A stretch of DNA of 9,647 bases, from the NCBI GenBank assembly GCA_900544515.1, contig UQVI01000066.1, forward strand, positions 1-9,647. The letters run 5' to 3'. The notes below the pieces were generated by a model, which saw only the letters and a program-made list of their open reading frames with translations, did not search any database and was not told the DNA's origin. Below are positions 1-5,853 of this stretch, piece after piece. Source of the DNA: an uncultured Oscillospiraceae bacterium. Its GTDB lineage: Bacteria > Bacillota > Clostridia > Oscillospirales > Acutalibacteraceae. How positions within the stretch are numbered: the first letter of the stretch is position 1; each line of letters starts with the position of its first letter. A program made the position numbers and the translations under genes.

Positions 1-1
1 T

Positions 2-151
2 TGCGTCTTGCGAGGCTTTTTGGCTGTATTTCAGGCAATTTCTGCGAAAAACCAACTTATACAGCAAGGCAGATATGCGGACTGTGTTGACGAGATTATC
101 TTCAAAGTCGCTAACGCACCCGTCAAGAAGCAGAGAATTGAATATGTCTAA
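2..151 (+). CDS. C-terminal fragment of an unrecognised protein, cut by the window edge
   Basis: Frame 2 is open from the left edge for 49 codons and ends in TAA at 149-151. The readable tail contains RYADCVDEIIF and ends KKQRIEYV. I do not recognise the family. The reading is supported by the intrinsic terminator that begins 17 bases after the stop and by the lack of a competing long frame. The next recognisable stretches downstream are remnants of mobile-element-type genes, so this may be the end of an accessory-element gene, but that is inference from position only. The start and most of the protein lie outside the window. Confidence 0.4.
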   Translation, partial: CVLRGFLAVFQAISAKNQLIQQGRYADCVDEIIFKVANAPVKKQRIEYV

Positions 152-167
152 GGCACATCTTTATGAA

Positions 168-208
168 GCCGCTTATTCTTAACCTCTTTAAGAGTAGGCG
201 GCTTTTTT
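168..208 (+). terminator. Rho-independent terminator
   Basis: A 13-bp stem (168-180 with 190-202, beginning GCCGC and closing GGCGGC, with two G-U wobbles) encloses a 9-base loop. Six T residues follow at 203-208. It lies 17 bases after the stop at 151 and would end transcription of the truncated left-edge gene. Confidence 0.85.
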
Positions 209-230
209 GCGTTCTCCGCTAAAATCTACA

Positions 231-253
231 TAGCCGCCTTGACAAAGCGGCTA
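231..253. repeat. Short inverted repeat, possible operator or leader hairpin
   Basis: TAGCCGC (231-237) and GCGGCTA (247-253) are perfect 7-base inverted copies around a 9-base spacer. There is no T-run after it, so it is not a second terminator. It sits 14 bases upstream of a good ribosome site (AGAGGA, 267-272) for the truncated reading frame at 280. It could have been an operator or leader hairpin of that lost gene. A TTGACA lies in the spacer (239-244), but I found no matching -10 at a proper distance. Confidence 0.35.
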
Positions 254-279
254 AATCTATGCGAAAAGAGGACGCACTA

Positions 280-348
280 ATGTCAAATTGCAAAGTGATT
301 GCTCTACCTAATAAAACCGCTCAATCCAAGCTAAGTTTAATTGTATAA
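280..348 (+). pseudogene. Truncated 5' end of an unidentified gene (22 codons)
   Basis: An ATG at 280 lies 7 bases after AGAGGA (267-272), a well-placed ribosome site. It opens a frame reading MSNCKVIALPNK and continues to TAA at 346-348. From about position 310 the sequence is the antisense of a GNAT remnant on the other strand, so only roughly the first 10-12 codons are likely original. A good ribosome site on so short a frame suggests a once longer gene cut by a rearrangement. A short basic leader followed by the catalytic domain is also how many large serine recombinases begin, and a recombinase fragment lies at 2645 on the same strand. Linking the two is speculation, because no catalytic residues are present here. 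Confidence 0.35.
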
Positions 349-388
349 AGTCATTTTTATATTTATCTTGATATTTAATGATTTCCAT
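308..388 (-). pseudogene. N-terminal stub of a GNAT acetyltransferase
   Basis: On the minus strand an ATG at 388-386 is preceded by GAGAGGAT (395-402), a proper ribosome site. It encodes 26 residues, starting MEIIKYQDKYKNDFIQLN and including LAWIERFY, before TAG at 310-308. This closely resembles the first strand and helix of GNAT acetyltransferases (pattern YxxxYKxDFixLNxxWIE), which normally run to about 150-170 residues. The body of the protein, including the acetyl-CoA-binding loop, is missing, so this is a truncation with its junction near 308-320. It lies 26 bases downstream of the LysR gene on the same strand and was probably co-transcribed with it. Confidence 0.6.
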
Positions 389-414
389 TATATTATCCTC
401 TCGATTTCGATTTG

Positions 415-1308
415 TTAAATGGAGCACACGCTTTTATCTGTGCGAATAAGTTGAAGAAACAACTCCATAGCAGGAGTTATCCATTTGTTTTTATGATAAT
501 TGCAAACTGTTCCAATATGTTTGTTGCGGATGGCGGTAGGAATTTCTTGAATAATCCCTGAATTTAGTTCCTGCTCAACAGCGAAACGAGGTAAATATGC
601 AATTCCTAAATTTCCTTTCACAAGCTGTTTTATGGCTTCGGTACTGACAAGATCAACCTCATTGTCTATGATAATGTTGTGTTCCTCCAGATATTTATTG
701 AATTTTTTATAATAGTAGCTGCTTTGGTCTGACAAAAGGCACACGGTTTTTCGCTGATTTTGGGTAATAAAATCGACTTCATCTTTATGAAGCTGCGGGT
801 TTCCCACCAAAACAAATTCGTATTGCTGCAATCGTTCCGTTACAACTGAATCACCATATCCCCCAATATCATAATGTAAGCCAATATCGACATTGCCACT
901 TAGTACCTGTGCTCTAATGTCATAACAATTTAAAGATTTTAGGGAGAGCTTGATATTTGGAGCTTTTTGCCGAAATTCTGTCAAAGTCTGCACCATTTGA
1001 TAAGAAAGCAAGGTTTCTGGCATAGCAATCCGTAATGTTCCCGTCAATTCTTCATTTGTTTTACCGTAGTTCTCTATTTGTTGAACAGCATTTAATATGT
1101 TATCAATATACGGCACTAATTCTTTGCCGGCGTGTGTGAGTTCCATTTTACGCCCTATCTTTTCAAACAGTTTTACTGAAAGCTCTTGCTCTAATAACTG
1201 AATTTGAAGAGTAATCGTGGATTGTGCGTAATTTAGATATTCTGCTGCCTTTTGGAAACTTCCCGTTTCTAATATAGTCTTAAAGGTGTTTAGATATTTT
1301 AACTCCAT
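415..1308 (-). CDS. LysR-family transcriptional regulator
   Basis: This is a 297-residue protein, the usual LysR length. The N-terminal winged helix-turn-helix covers about residues 1-60 and shows the family signature (YLNTFKTILETGSFQKAAEYLN, then QSTITLQIQLLEQEL, then LFEKIGRKMELTHAG). The rest is a periplasmic-binding-protein-like effector domain opening with LRIAMPETLL. The ligand cannot be read from sequence. I choose ATG 1308 over the ATG two codons upstream (1314): AGGAGA (1315-1320) is 6 bases from 1308 but directly abuts 1314, and MELKYL is the canonical LysR beginning. The gene is divergent from the broken iron-sulfur protein gene at 1507. LysR regulators commonly control the divergent neighbour, and a good LysR-type box lies between the two. 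It appears intact although both neighbouring genes are damaged. Confidence 0.93.
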   Translation of the reverse strand: MELKYLNTFKTILETGSFQKAAEYLNYAQSTITLQIQLLEQELSVKLFEKIGRKMELTHAGKELVPYIDNILNAVQQIENYGKTNEELTGTLRIAMPETLLSYQMVQTLTEFRQKAPNIKLSLKSLNCYDIRAQVLSGNVDIGLHYDIGGYGDSVVTERLQQYEFVLVGNPQLHKDEVDFITQNQRKTVCLLSDQSSYYYKKFNKYLEEHNIIIDNEVDLVSTEAIKQLVKGNLGIAYLPRFAVEQELNSGIIQEIPTAIRNKHIGTVCNYHKNKWITPAMELFLQLIRTDKSVCSI

Positions 1309-1326
1309 ATGCATTCTCCTAAAATG

Positions 1327-1349
1327 TTAATTCATAAAAACTGAATTAA
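1327..1349. promoter_or_regulatory. Candidate LysR operator (8-bp dyad, T-N11-A)
   Basis: TTAATTCA (1327-1334) and TGAATTAA (1342-1349) are exact inverted copies separated by 7 bases. The inner part fits the LysR-type consensus: T1332-N11-A1344 inside a dyad. The centre, near 1338, lies about 65 bp upstream of the start expected from the plus-strand promoter at 1368-1396, which is where LysR-type regulators usually place their recognition site. It also lies just upstream of the lysR ribosome site, where it could mediate autoregulation. Confidence 0.6.
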
Positions 1350-1367
1350 AAATTTTATTATTTCTAT

Positions 1368-1396
1368 TTGAATGAAGTATTGTTTTGTGCTATTAT
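1368..1396 (+). promoter_or_regulatory. Predicted promoter of the divergent Fe-S/GNAT transcript
   Basis: TTGAAT (1368-1373), a 17-base spacer and TATTAT (1391-1396) form a sigma-A-type promoter with four and five matches to consensus. AAAGGAGA follows at 1405-1412 with an ATG at 1414, but that frame closes after three codons. The original gene start therefore seems to survive while the coding sequence behind it has been lost or shifted. Confidence 0.6.
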
Positions 1397-1506
1397 AGAT
1401 GAGTAAAGGAGAAATGTCAAGATAGGTTTATTAAATTTGAAATTATGATGTTAGGTACTGTCAAAGTATTTGAGCATATTCTTATGAAAGCGGGAAAAAA
1501 GGGATT

Positions 1507-2136
1507 GTGCGGAAAAATAATTTCTTATACACAGAGAAAGGCTCTTGGCAATATTTAGAGGCGTTTTTGATTGACCATCCGTTAGAATATATCAATGAAT
1601 GTCATATCCCACCCTGCCCTGAAAAATGTAATCGTTGTATAAGTGCTTGCCCTACGCACTCTTTGTCTGAGCCTTATATGATGTGTCGAAACACCTGTGT
1701 TTCTTGCCTTACTACTTGGAACGGCTGGGATTTAAGGGAAAACCCGTTACAAAACAAGTTTGGTCAATGGGTATATGGCTGCGATACCTGTCAGGATTGT
1801 TGTCCGTATAATCATAACGCTTGAAATGGGGAACAAGAATTTCCCGGATTATCTGATTTGAGCGAGCACTTGTCATGGGTGCAAATTGTAAAATCAGACT
1901 ATGAATATTTGAGAAAGGTTATACAACCTGCTCTTTGGTATATACCGCCCGAAAAGTGTTGGAAATTTAAGATTAACGCTCTTAATGCTATGTTAAATAA
2001 CTATTCTTCTGAATATCTTACTACGATTGAAGAGGCTTGTAACGACGAAGAGAAAGTTGTAAGAGAAATGGCAAAATGGGTTTTGAAACAAATAGATGAT
2101 GAATCAAATGGAAAAAAGGAGTTTTACTTTATTTAG
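1507..2136 (+). pseudogene. Epoxyqueuosine-reductase-like double 4Fe-4S protein, N-terminally truncated with an in-frame stop
   Basis: One frame covers two blocks split by a single TGA at 1822-1824. The first block has ferredoxin-type cysteines (CPEKCNRCISACP at residues 37-49, then C60, C64 and C67, then CDTCQDCCP at 92-100), the arrangement that binds two 4Fe-4S clusters in QueG-like proteins. The second block continues without frame change (EFPGLSDL, then WYIPPEKCWKFKINALNAM) and ends in the helical HEAT-like tail (EMAKWVLKQ) of this family. Relatives have Trp about where the TGA falls, so a TGG-to-TGA change is the simplest cause. Family members are about 300-380 residues; the cobalamin-binding N-terminal part is absent. 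Upstream, an A-run at 1495-1500 separates a short frame (FEHILMKAG) from GIVRKNN, suggesting an additional frameshift. The specific substrate is unknown, since this divergent branch is not necessarily a tRNA-modifying enzyme. Confidence 0.8.
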
Positions 2137-2147
2137 GGAGAAACATT

Positions 2148-2645
2148 ATGAAAATTGGAACTTACATCGAATCAGATTGTGAAGAAATTATTGAACTCGT
2201 TTTGCATTGCCAAAACGATGGTACACGCCCGATTGTTTCAGTTGACGACCAGCCAGAGTTACTACATATTAAAGAGAAATATTTAGACAACGGTGGAAAC
2301 TTTTGGGTTGCAAAAGACAACGGAAAAGTTGCTGGTTCTATCGGGCTTATGATGTGCAGTAATGGACTTGCTATTTTGAAGAAGTTTTTTGTGTATGAGC
2401 CGTATCGAGGAGAACCACATCATTTAGGACGGCAACTATACGAAACACTTTTAACCTTCGCAAGAGAAAATGGTGTCAAAAGAATGATTTTAGATACCCC
2501 AAAAAATACGGATAGAGCTCACAAATTTTATGAAAAGGCAGGGTTTAAAAAAATCAAAAAAGAAGAATTACCTATAGACTATGATTATCCATATGAGGAC
2601 AGCGATTTCTTTTTTATAGATATTGATTCTGAGCGAGATAATTAA
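2148..2645 (+). CDS. GNAT-family N-acetyltransferase
   Basis: This complete 165-residue protein has the GNAT fold order: an N-terminal strand and helix (IGTYIESDCEEIIELVL), the central strands (NFWVAKDNGKVAGSIGLMM), then the core strand KKFFVYEPYRG leading into a motif A loop (about residues 90-105, ending HHLGRQLYETL) that would bind the acetyl-CoA pyrophosphate. The C-terminal NTDRAHKFYEKAGFKK is the motif B segment with the typical FYxKxGF. The substrate cannot be inferred. GGGAG (2136-2140) lies 7 bases before the ATG and starts on the last base of the preceding stop, so the gene was translated from the same message as the broken Fe-S gene. It appears undamaged although both flanks are remnants. 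Confidence 0.88.
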   Translation: MKIGTYIESDCEEIIELVLHCQNDGTRPIVSVDDQPELLHIKEKYLDNGGNFWVAKDNGKVAGSIGLMMCSNGLAILKKFFVYEPYRGEPHHLGRQLYETLLTFARENGVKRMILDTPKNTDRAHKFYEKAGFKKIKKEELPIDYDYPYEDSDFFFIDIDSERDN

Positions 2646-2913
2646 ACTCACATCTTGATGAAGAAACATATATGTATGTTAAAGGAGACTTTGAGCCGAT
2701 TGTTTCAGAAGAAATATGGGATAAGTGTAGTGAGATACGCAAAGCACGGACAACAAAAATGATAGTCAACAAAGGCGAGAGAACATATGGAAAGAAATCT
2801 ACGCAGGACGTATGGCTTAGAAAATTACATTGCAGTTGCGGCTCTACATTCCGAAAAACAAGTGGCGAACCAATAAAAGGGGCGATGAAGTTTTTGGGTA
2901 TCAGTGTTATAAG
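2645..2913 (+). pseudogene. Large serine recombinase fragment (recombinase domain end and zinc ribbon), frameshifted
   Basis: Reading from 2645 gives HLDEETYMYVKGDFEPIVS, then EEIWDKCSEIRKAR, then WLRKLHCSCGSTFRK. These are hallmarks of the segment joining the recombinase domain to the zinc-beta-ribbon in large serine recombinases. At an A5 run (2854-2858) one base is missing. Continuing in the shifted frame from 2857 restores NKWRTNKRGDEVFGYQCYK, which includes the second zinc-ribbon cysteine region. Homology stops near 2913. The N-terminal catalytic domain and the distal coiled-coil region are absent, so it cannot be active. It begins immediately after the GNAT stop codon and ends just before the MBOAT promoter. 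The uninterrupted 113-codon frame from 2672 is therefore not a genuine protein beyond about residue 62. Confidence 0.8.
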
Positions 2914-2950
2914 GTCTTTTTTTACTATTCATTGCCTAATCTGCGTTTTA

Positions 2951-2979
2951 TTGACAATACCTTTCCTGTATGGTAAAAT
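2951..2979 (+). promoter_or_regulatory. Strong sigma-A promoter of the polysaccharide acetylation operon
   Basis: TTGACA (2951-2956) matches consensus exactly. A 17-base spacer ends in an extended TGG, followed by TAAAAT (2974-2979, five of six). Transcription would start near 2986, giving a leader of about 30 bases before the ATG at 3015. No operator or leader structure is evident between them. Confidence 0.8.
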
Positions 2980-3014
2980 AATTTGTATTTTTATAGATAA
3001 AGGTGAGGGGTAAT

Positions 3015-4424
3015 ATGCTGTTTTCAAGCACAACATTTATATATCTGTTTTTACCTATCGTATTATTTTTCTACTATGTTATATTTAGAAAAAGCAGGCT
3101 TTTGCAAAACGTATTTCTTTTGTTTGCGAGCTTGTTTTTCTACGCGTGGGGCGAACCTAAATTTGTTTTAATAATGATTGCCTCCATATTTATTAACTGG
3201 CTGTTCGGACTACTTGTAAGCAAAAGCAGGGATAATAAAACGCGCAGTAAAATTATTATCGCAGTTGACGTTATATTCAATCTGGCAATTTTGTATGTGT
3301 TCAAATACCTTACATTCACAGGAAGTATAATTGACAGGCTCTTTAATACAGATTTAAGCATACCCGATATTGCCCTGCCGATTGGAATATCCTTTTTCAC
3401 CTTTCAGGCAATGTCCTATGTAATTGACGTGTACCGTCAAAAGGGTGAGGTTCAGACAAACATTCTTTATGTCGGACTTTATATTTCCTTCTTCCCTCAG
3501 CTTATCGCAGGTCCTATCGTAAGATACGAAACGGTTGCAGATGAAATTAAAAACAGAAAAGAAACTGCAGACGACTTTTTCAACGGTTTTGCAAGATTTA
3601 TTGTGGGTCTCGCTAAAAAAGTTCTTCTTGCTAACAGCTTTGCACTGGTTGCCGACGCAGCTTTTGGCAGCGGTGATGAGCTCAGCGCAGCATTTGCATG
3701 GTTAGGTGCAATCGCTTATACGATGCAGATTTTCTTCGACTTCAGCGGTTACAGTGATATGGCAATCGGACTCGGTATGATGTTCGGCTTCCATTTTCTT
3801 GAAAACTTCAATTATCCGTATATGTCCACATCTATTTCCGAATTCTGGAGAAGGTGGCACATCTCTCTCGGCTCATGGTTCAGGGATTATCTGTATTTCC
3901 CTCTCGGCGGAAGCAGAGTCAGCAAGGGCAGAAATGTTTTCAACCTCTTTGTGGTATGGTCTCTCACAGGTCTGTGGCATGGAGCAAACTTCACATTCAT
4001 TGCTTGGGGACTTATGTATTTTGTTCTTATTGCAATGGAAAAGCTCACCGGATTTGATAAAAAGAAGGGCAAGGGCTTAATGCCGTTTAAATGGTTATAT
4101 ACCATACTCTTTGTGGTACTTGGATGGGTTCTTTTCAGAGCGGATTCAATCACTGACGCATTTGAGTATATAAAATCAATGTTTGCACTGAACAGCAATG
4201 CAATCTGCGACGGAATGTTCACCGGATACCTGAAACAAAATGCTGTACTGCTCATTATTGGTATTGTACTCAGTACACCGATTATCAAAAAGCTTGGCGA
4301 AAAACTGAAATCAAGTAAAATCGGCAGCTTTGTTGTTCCGCTGGTTCTGATTGCACTTTTCGTTCTCTGTGTTTCAAGCTTAGTCGGAAACTCTTACAAT
4401 CCGTTTATTTACTTTAATTTCTAA
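3015..4424 (+). CDS. MBOAT-family O-acyltransferase (AlgI/DltB type)
   Basis: This 469-residue integral membrane protein has many hydrophobic segments along its length. The MBOAT core is clear: FFPQLIAGPIVRY (159-171), then SEFWRRWHISLGSWFRDYLY (275-294) with His282, and SLTGLWHGANFTF (316-328) with His322, the invariant histidine assigned to catalysis in this family. AlgI-type proteins move acetyl groups across the membrane to exported polysaccharides with a partner SGNH/DHHW protein, and such a partner follows 11 bases downstream. I take ATG 3015 over GTG 3003: GGTGAGGGG (3002-3010) then serves as its ribosome site, and MLFSSTTFIYLFLPI is the common beginning of the family. The acetylated polymer is unknown; a DltB-like role in teichoic acid alanylation is less likely because no dltA, dltC or dltD is nearby. 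Confidence 0.94.
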   Translation: MLFSSTTFIYLFLPIVLFFYYVIFRKSRLLQNVFLLFASLFFYAWGEPKFVLIMIASIFINWLFGLLVSKSRDNKTRSKIIIAVDVIFNLAILYVFKYLTFTGSIIDRLFNTDLSIPDIALPIGISFFTFQAMSYVIDVYRQKGEVQTNILYVGLYISFFPQLIAGPIVRYETVADEIKNRKETADDFFNGFARFIVGLAKKVLLANSFALVADAAFGSGDELSAAFAWLGAIAYTMQIFFDFSGYSDMAIGLGMMFGFHFLENFNYPYMSTSISEFWRRWHISLGSWFRDYLYFPLGGSRVSKGRNVFNLFVVWSLTGLWHGANFTFIAWGLMYFVLIAMEKLTGFDKKKGKGLMPFKWLYTILFVVLGWVLFRADSITDAFEYIKSMFALNSNAICDGMFTGYLKQNAVLLIIGIVLSTPIIKKLGEKLKSSKIGSFVVPLVLIALFVLCVSSLVGNSYNPFIYFNF

Positions 4425-4435
4425 GAGGATAAGTT

Positions 4436-5668
4436 ATGAAGAAATTTAATAAAAATATAATTGTATTTGTTTTTGCAGTTTTATTTATCGGTTTAGGAAT
4501 GGGCAAAGTATTTTTCACAACAATGTCTGATGAGGCTGTAAACCTTGCAAAAAATCTGAAACACGGTAAAATAGGCTATTTCTCTGAATTCACGGATATC
4601 ATTGACGATAAATCAAGCACCACGCTTAATTACCACGATAATCTGATTGACATAAACTCTTTCAAAGAGCGTGTTATGGGCACAAGAATTATTGAAAAGG
4701 ACAGTATTACTATTGCAAAAACAGATGACGGAAATCTGGTTGAAATAAAAAAGTCCGGACGTGCAATGTCACAAAAAGATGTTGCTCAGACCATTGAAAA
4801 AATCAGTGAACTCAGAGATGTTGCCAATGAAAACGGTGCAGAGTTCCTTTACTGTGCCGCTCCCAGAAAAGAATATTTTGCAGAGGGCTTCCCTGAAAAT
4901 ACGACAAACTGTATCAAAGAGGATTTTGACACTTTGATAAGTGAGCTTGAGAAATCCGATGTTCCTTATCTTGATGCGTCAAAAGTATTGCAGGAAAGCG
5001 GAATACCGAATGATAAGCTTTATTTCAACACCGATCACCATTGGCGTCCGTACACCGGTTTTGTTGCAGCAAGCTCAATCTGTGAGGAGCTTAACAGAAG
5101 ATACGGTTTTGAATATAATAAGGACTATGCTGATATAAATAATTATAATATCGAAACATATGATAATCTTTTTCTCGGCTCACACGGCAAGAAAACAGGC
5201 AGATTTTTTACTCCGCTTGGTGCAGATGAATTTGATTTAATCACACCGAAATTTGAAACAAGCTATATTCAGGAGCAGCCATTCAAAAAGGATAAAGCCA
5301 GAACAGAAGGCAGCTTTGATGAAACAGTAATTTTCAAAAAGTTCCTTGAAAAAGATTACTACAGTATGAATACCTACGTGGTATACAGCGGTGGTGATAT
5401 TAAGCTGCAGATTATGAAAAATCAGCTTAATCCTGACGGAAAGAAAATTCTTTTGGTCCGTGACTCATTTGCCTGTATAACTGCACCATTTCTCTCTCTT
5501 CAAACAAGTGAACTGCATCTTTGCGATATGAGAAACTTTAACAAAAGTGCAGGAAAGAAAGTGAATGTAGAAGAATATATTAAAGAAATCTCCCCTGACT
5601 ATGTAATCCTGCTTTATTCAGGTATCAGCACCGCAAATGCTTCAGATGACAGATATGACTTCTTCTAA
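4436..5668 (+). CDS. DHHW-motif SGNH hydrolase-like protein (AlgX/AlgJ type)
   Basis: A 410-residue protein. Residues 8-27 form one hydrophobic helix after a lysine-rich start (MKKFNKN), indicating a signal anchor with the rest outside the membrane. The AlgX/AlgJ signature NTDHHWRPYTGF spans 198-209 (DHHW at 200-203) and supplies the Asp-His pair. RDSFA (342-346) carries Ser344, the expected nucleophile of the SGNH-like site. CAAPRKEYF (140-148) fits the family's first conserved strand. Such proteins complete acetyl transfer from the MBOAT partner to a polysaccharide. The ribosome site AGAGGAT overlaps the preceding stop codon, so the two genes are translationally adjacent, and a terminator follows. 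Clostridial relatives are usually annotated only as DHHW family protein; the acceptor polymer is unknown. Confidence 0.9.
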   Translation: MKKFNKNIIVFVFAVLFIGLGMGKVFFTTMSDEAVNLAKNLKHGKIGYFSEFTDIIDDKSSTTLNYHDNLIDINSFKERVMGTRIIEKDSITIAKTDDGNLVEIKKSGRAMSQKDVAQTIEKISELRDVANENGAEFLYCAAPRKEYFAEGFPENTTNCIKEDFDTLISELEKSDVPYLDASKVLQESGIPNDKLYFNTDHHWRPYTGFVAASSICEELNRRYGFEYNKDYADINNYNIETYDNLFLGSHGKKTGRFFTPLGADEFDLITPKFETSYIQEQPFKKDKARTEGSFDETVIFKKFLEKDYYSMNTYVVYSGGDIKLQIMKNQLNPDGKKILLVRDSFACITAPFLSLQTSELHLCDMRNFNKSAGKKVNVEEYIKEISPDYVILLYSGISTANASDDRYDFF

Positions 5669-5680
5669 AAATTAATATTG

Positions 5681-5722
5681 AAGTGCTGTTAGGAATGCTT
5701 CCTATACAGCACTTTTATTTTT
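5681..5722 (+). terminator. Rho-independent terminator after the MBOAT/DHHW operon
   Basis: A long stem pairs 5681-5695 (AAGTGCTGT then TAGGAA) with 5699-5714 (TTCCTA, one bulged T, then ACAGCACTT) around a 3-base loop. A T-rich run follows to 5722. It begins 12 bases after the DHHW stop codon. Confidence 0.88.
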
Positions 5723-5740
5723 ATCCAAAAAATAACAATT

Positions 5741-5768
5741 TTGAAATTATATGCTTTGGTAATAATAT
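5741..5768 (+). promoter_or_regulatory. Possible promoter of the 58-residue protein
   Basis: TTGAAA (5741-5746), a 16-base spacer and TAATAT (5763-5768) would start transcription near 5775 and give a leader of roughly 80 bases. The -10 matches only four of six positions. A GATAAT at 5814-5819 is an alternative -10 but lacks a credible -35. The gene must have its own promoter because a terminator precedes it. Confidence 0.4.
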
Positions 5769-5808
5769 TTTTAAATAACAAATTTTCTTCATTTTATTAT
5801 TTGCATTT

Positions 5809-5840
5809 GTGCAGATAATATTACTGCACGATAAGTGCAG
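5809..5840 (+). promoter_or_regulatory. Alternating hexamer leader: two mutually exclusive hairpins next to the ribosome site
   Basis: GTGCAG (5809-5814), CTGCAC (5824-5829) and GTGCAG (5835-5840) are three exact copies in alternating orientation. The middle copy can pair with the left one, a near-palindrome whose centre is TAATATTA, or with the right one over a 5-base loop. The right hairpin shares its last two bases with the AGGAGGAG ribosome site (5839-5846) of the gene at 5854, so it could limit ribosome access. At DNA level the left pair could instead be an operator. The sequence does not decide which. Confidence 0.45.
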
Positions 5841-5853
5841 GAGGAGAATTGTT

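Noticed and set aside
231..253. Second terminator after the left-edge gene
   Set aside because: The 7-bp stem has no following T-run.
1312..1314. ATG 1314 as start of the LysR gene
   Set aside because: AGGAGA directly abuts it, whereas ATG 1308 is 6 bases away and gives the canonical MELKYL start.
1822..1824. Recoding of TGA as Trp or selenocysteine
   Set aside because: The family residue is Trp, not Cys; Trp is TGG throughout the window and TGA is used as a normal stop. No selenocysteine-insertion hairpin was apparent after the codon.
2672..3013. Complete 113-residue hypothetical protein
   Set aside because: Its first part continues upstream of the ATG as recombinase sequence, and its last part is a frameshifted read through the MBOAT promoter.
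3003..3014. GTG at 3003 as start of the MBOAT gene
   Set aside because: It lies inside the purine-rich ribosome site that serves ATG 3015, and the family begins at MLFSS.
3887..4288. Long minus-strand frame inside the MBOAT gene, and similar shadow frames in both operons
   Set aside because: It is antisense to an intact conserved gene, has no ribosome site and matches no family that I recognise.
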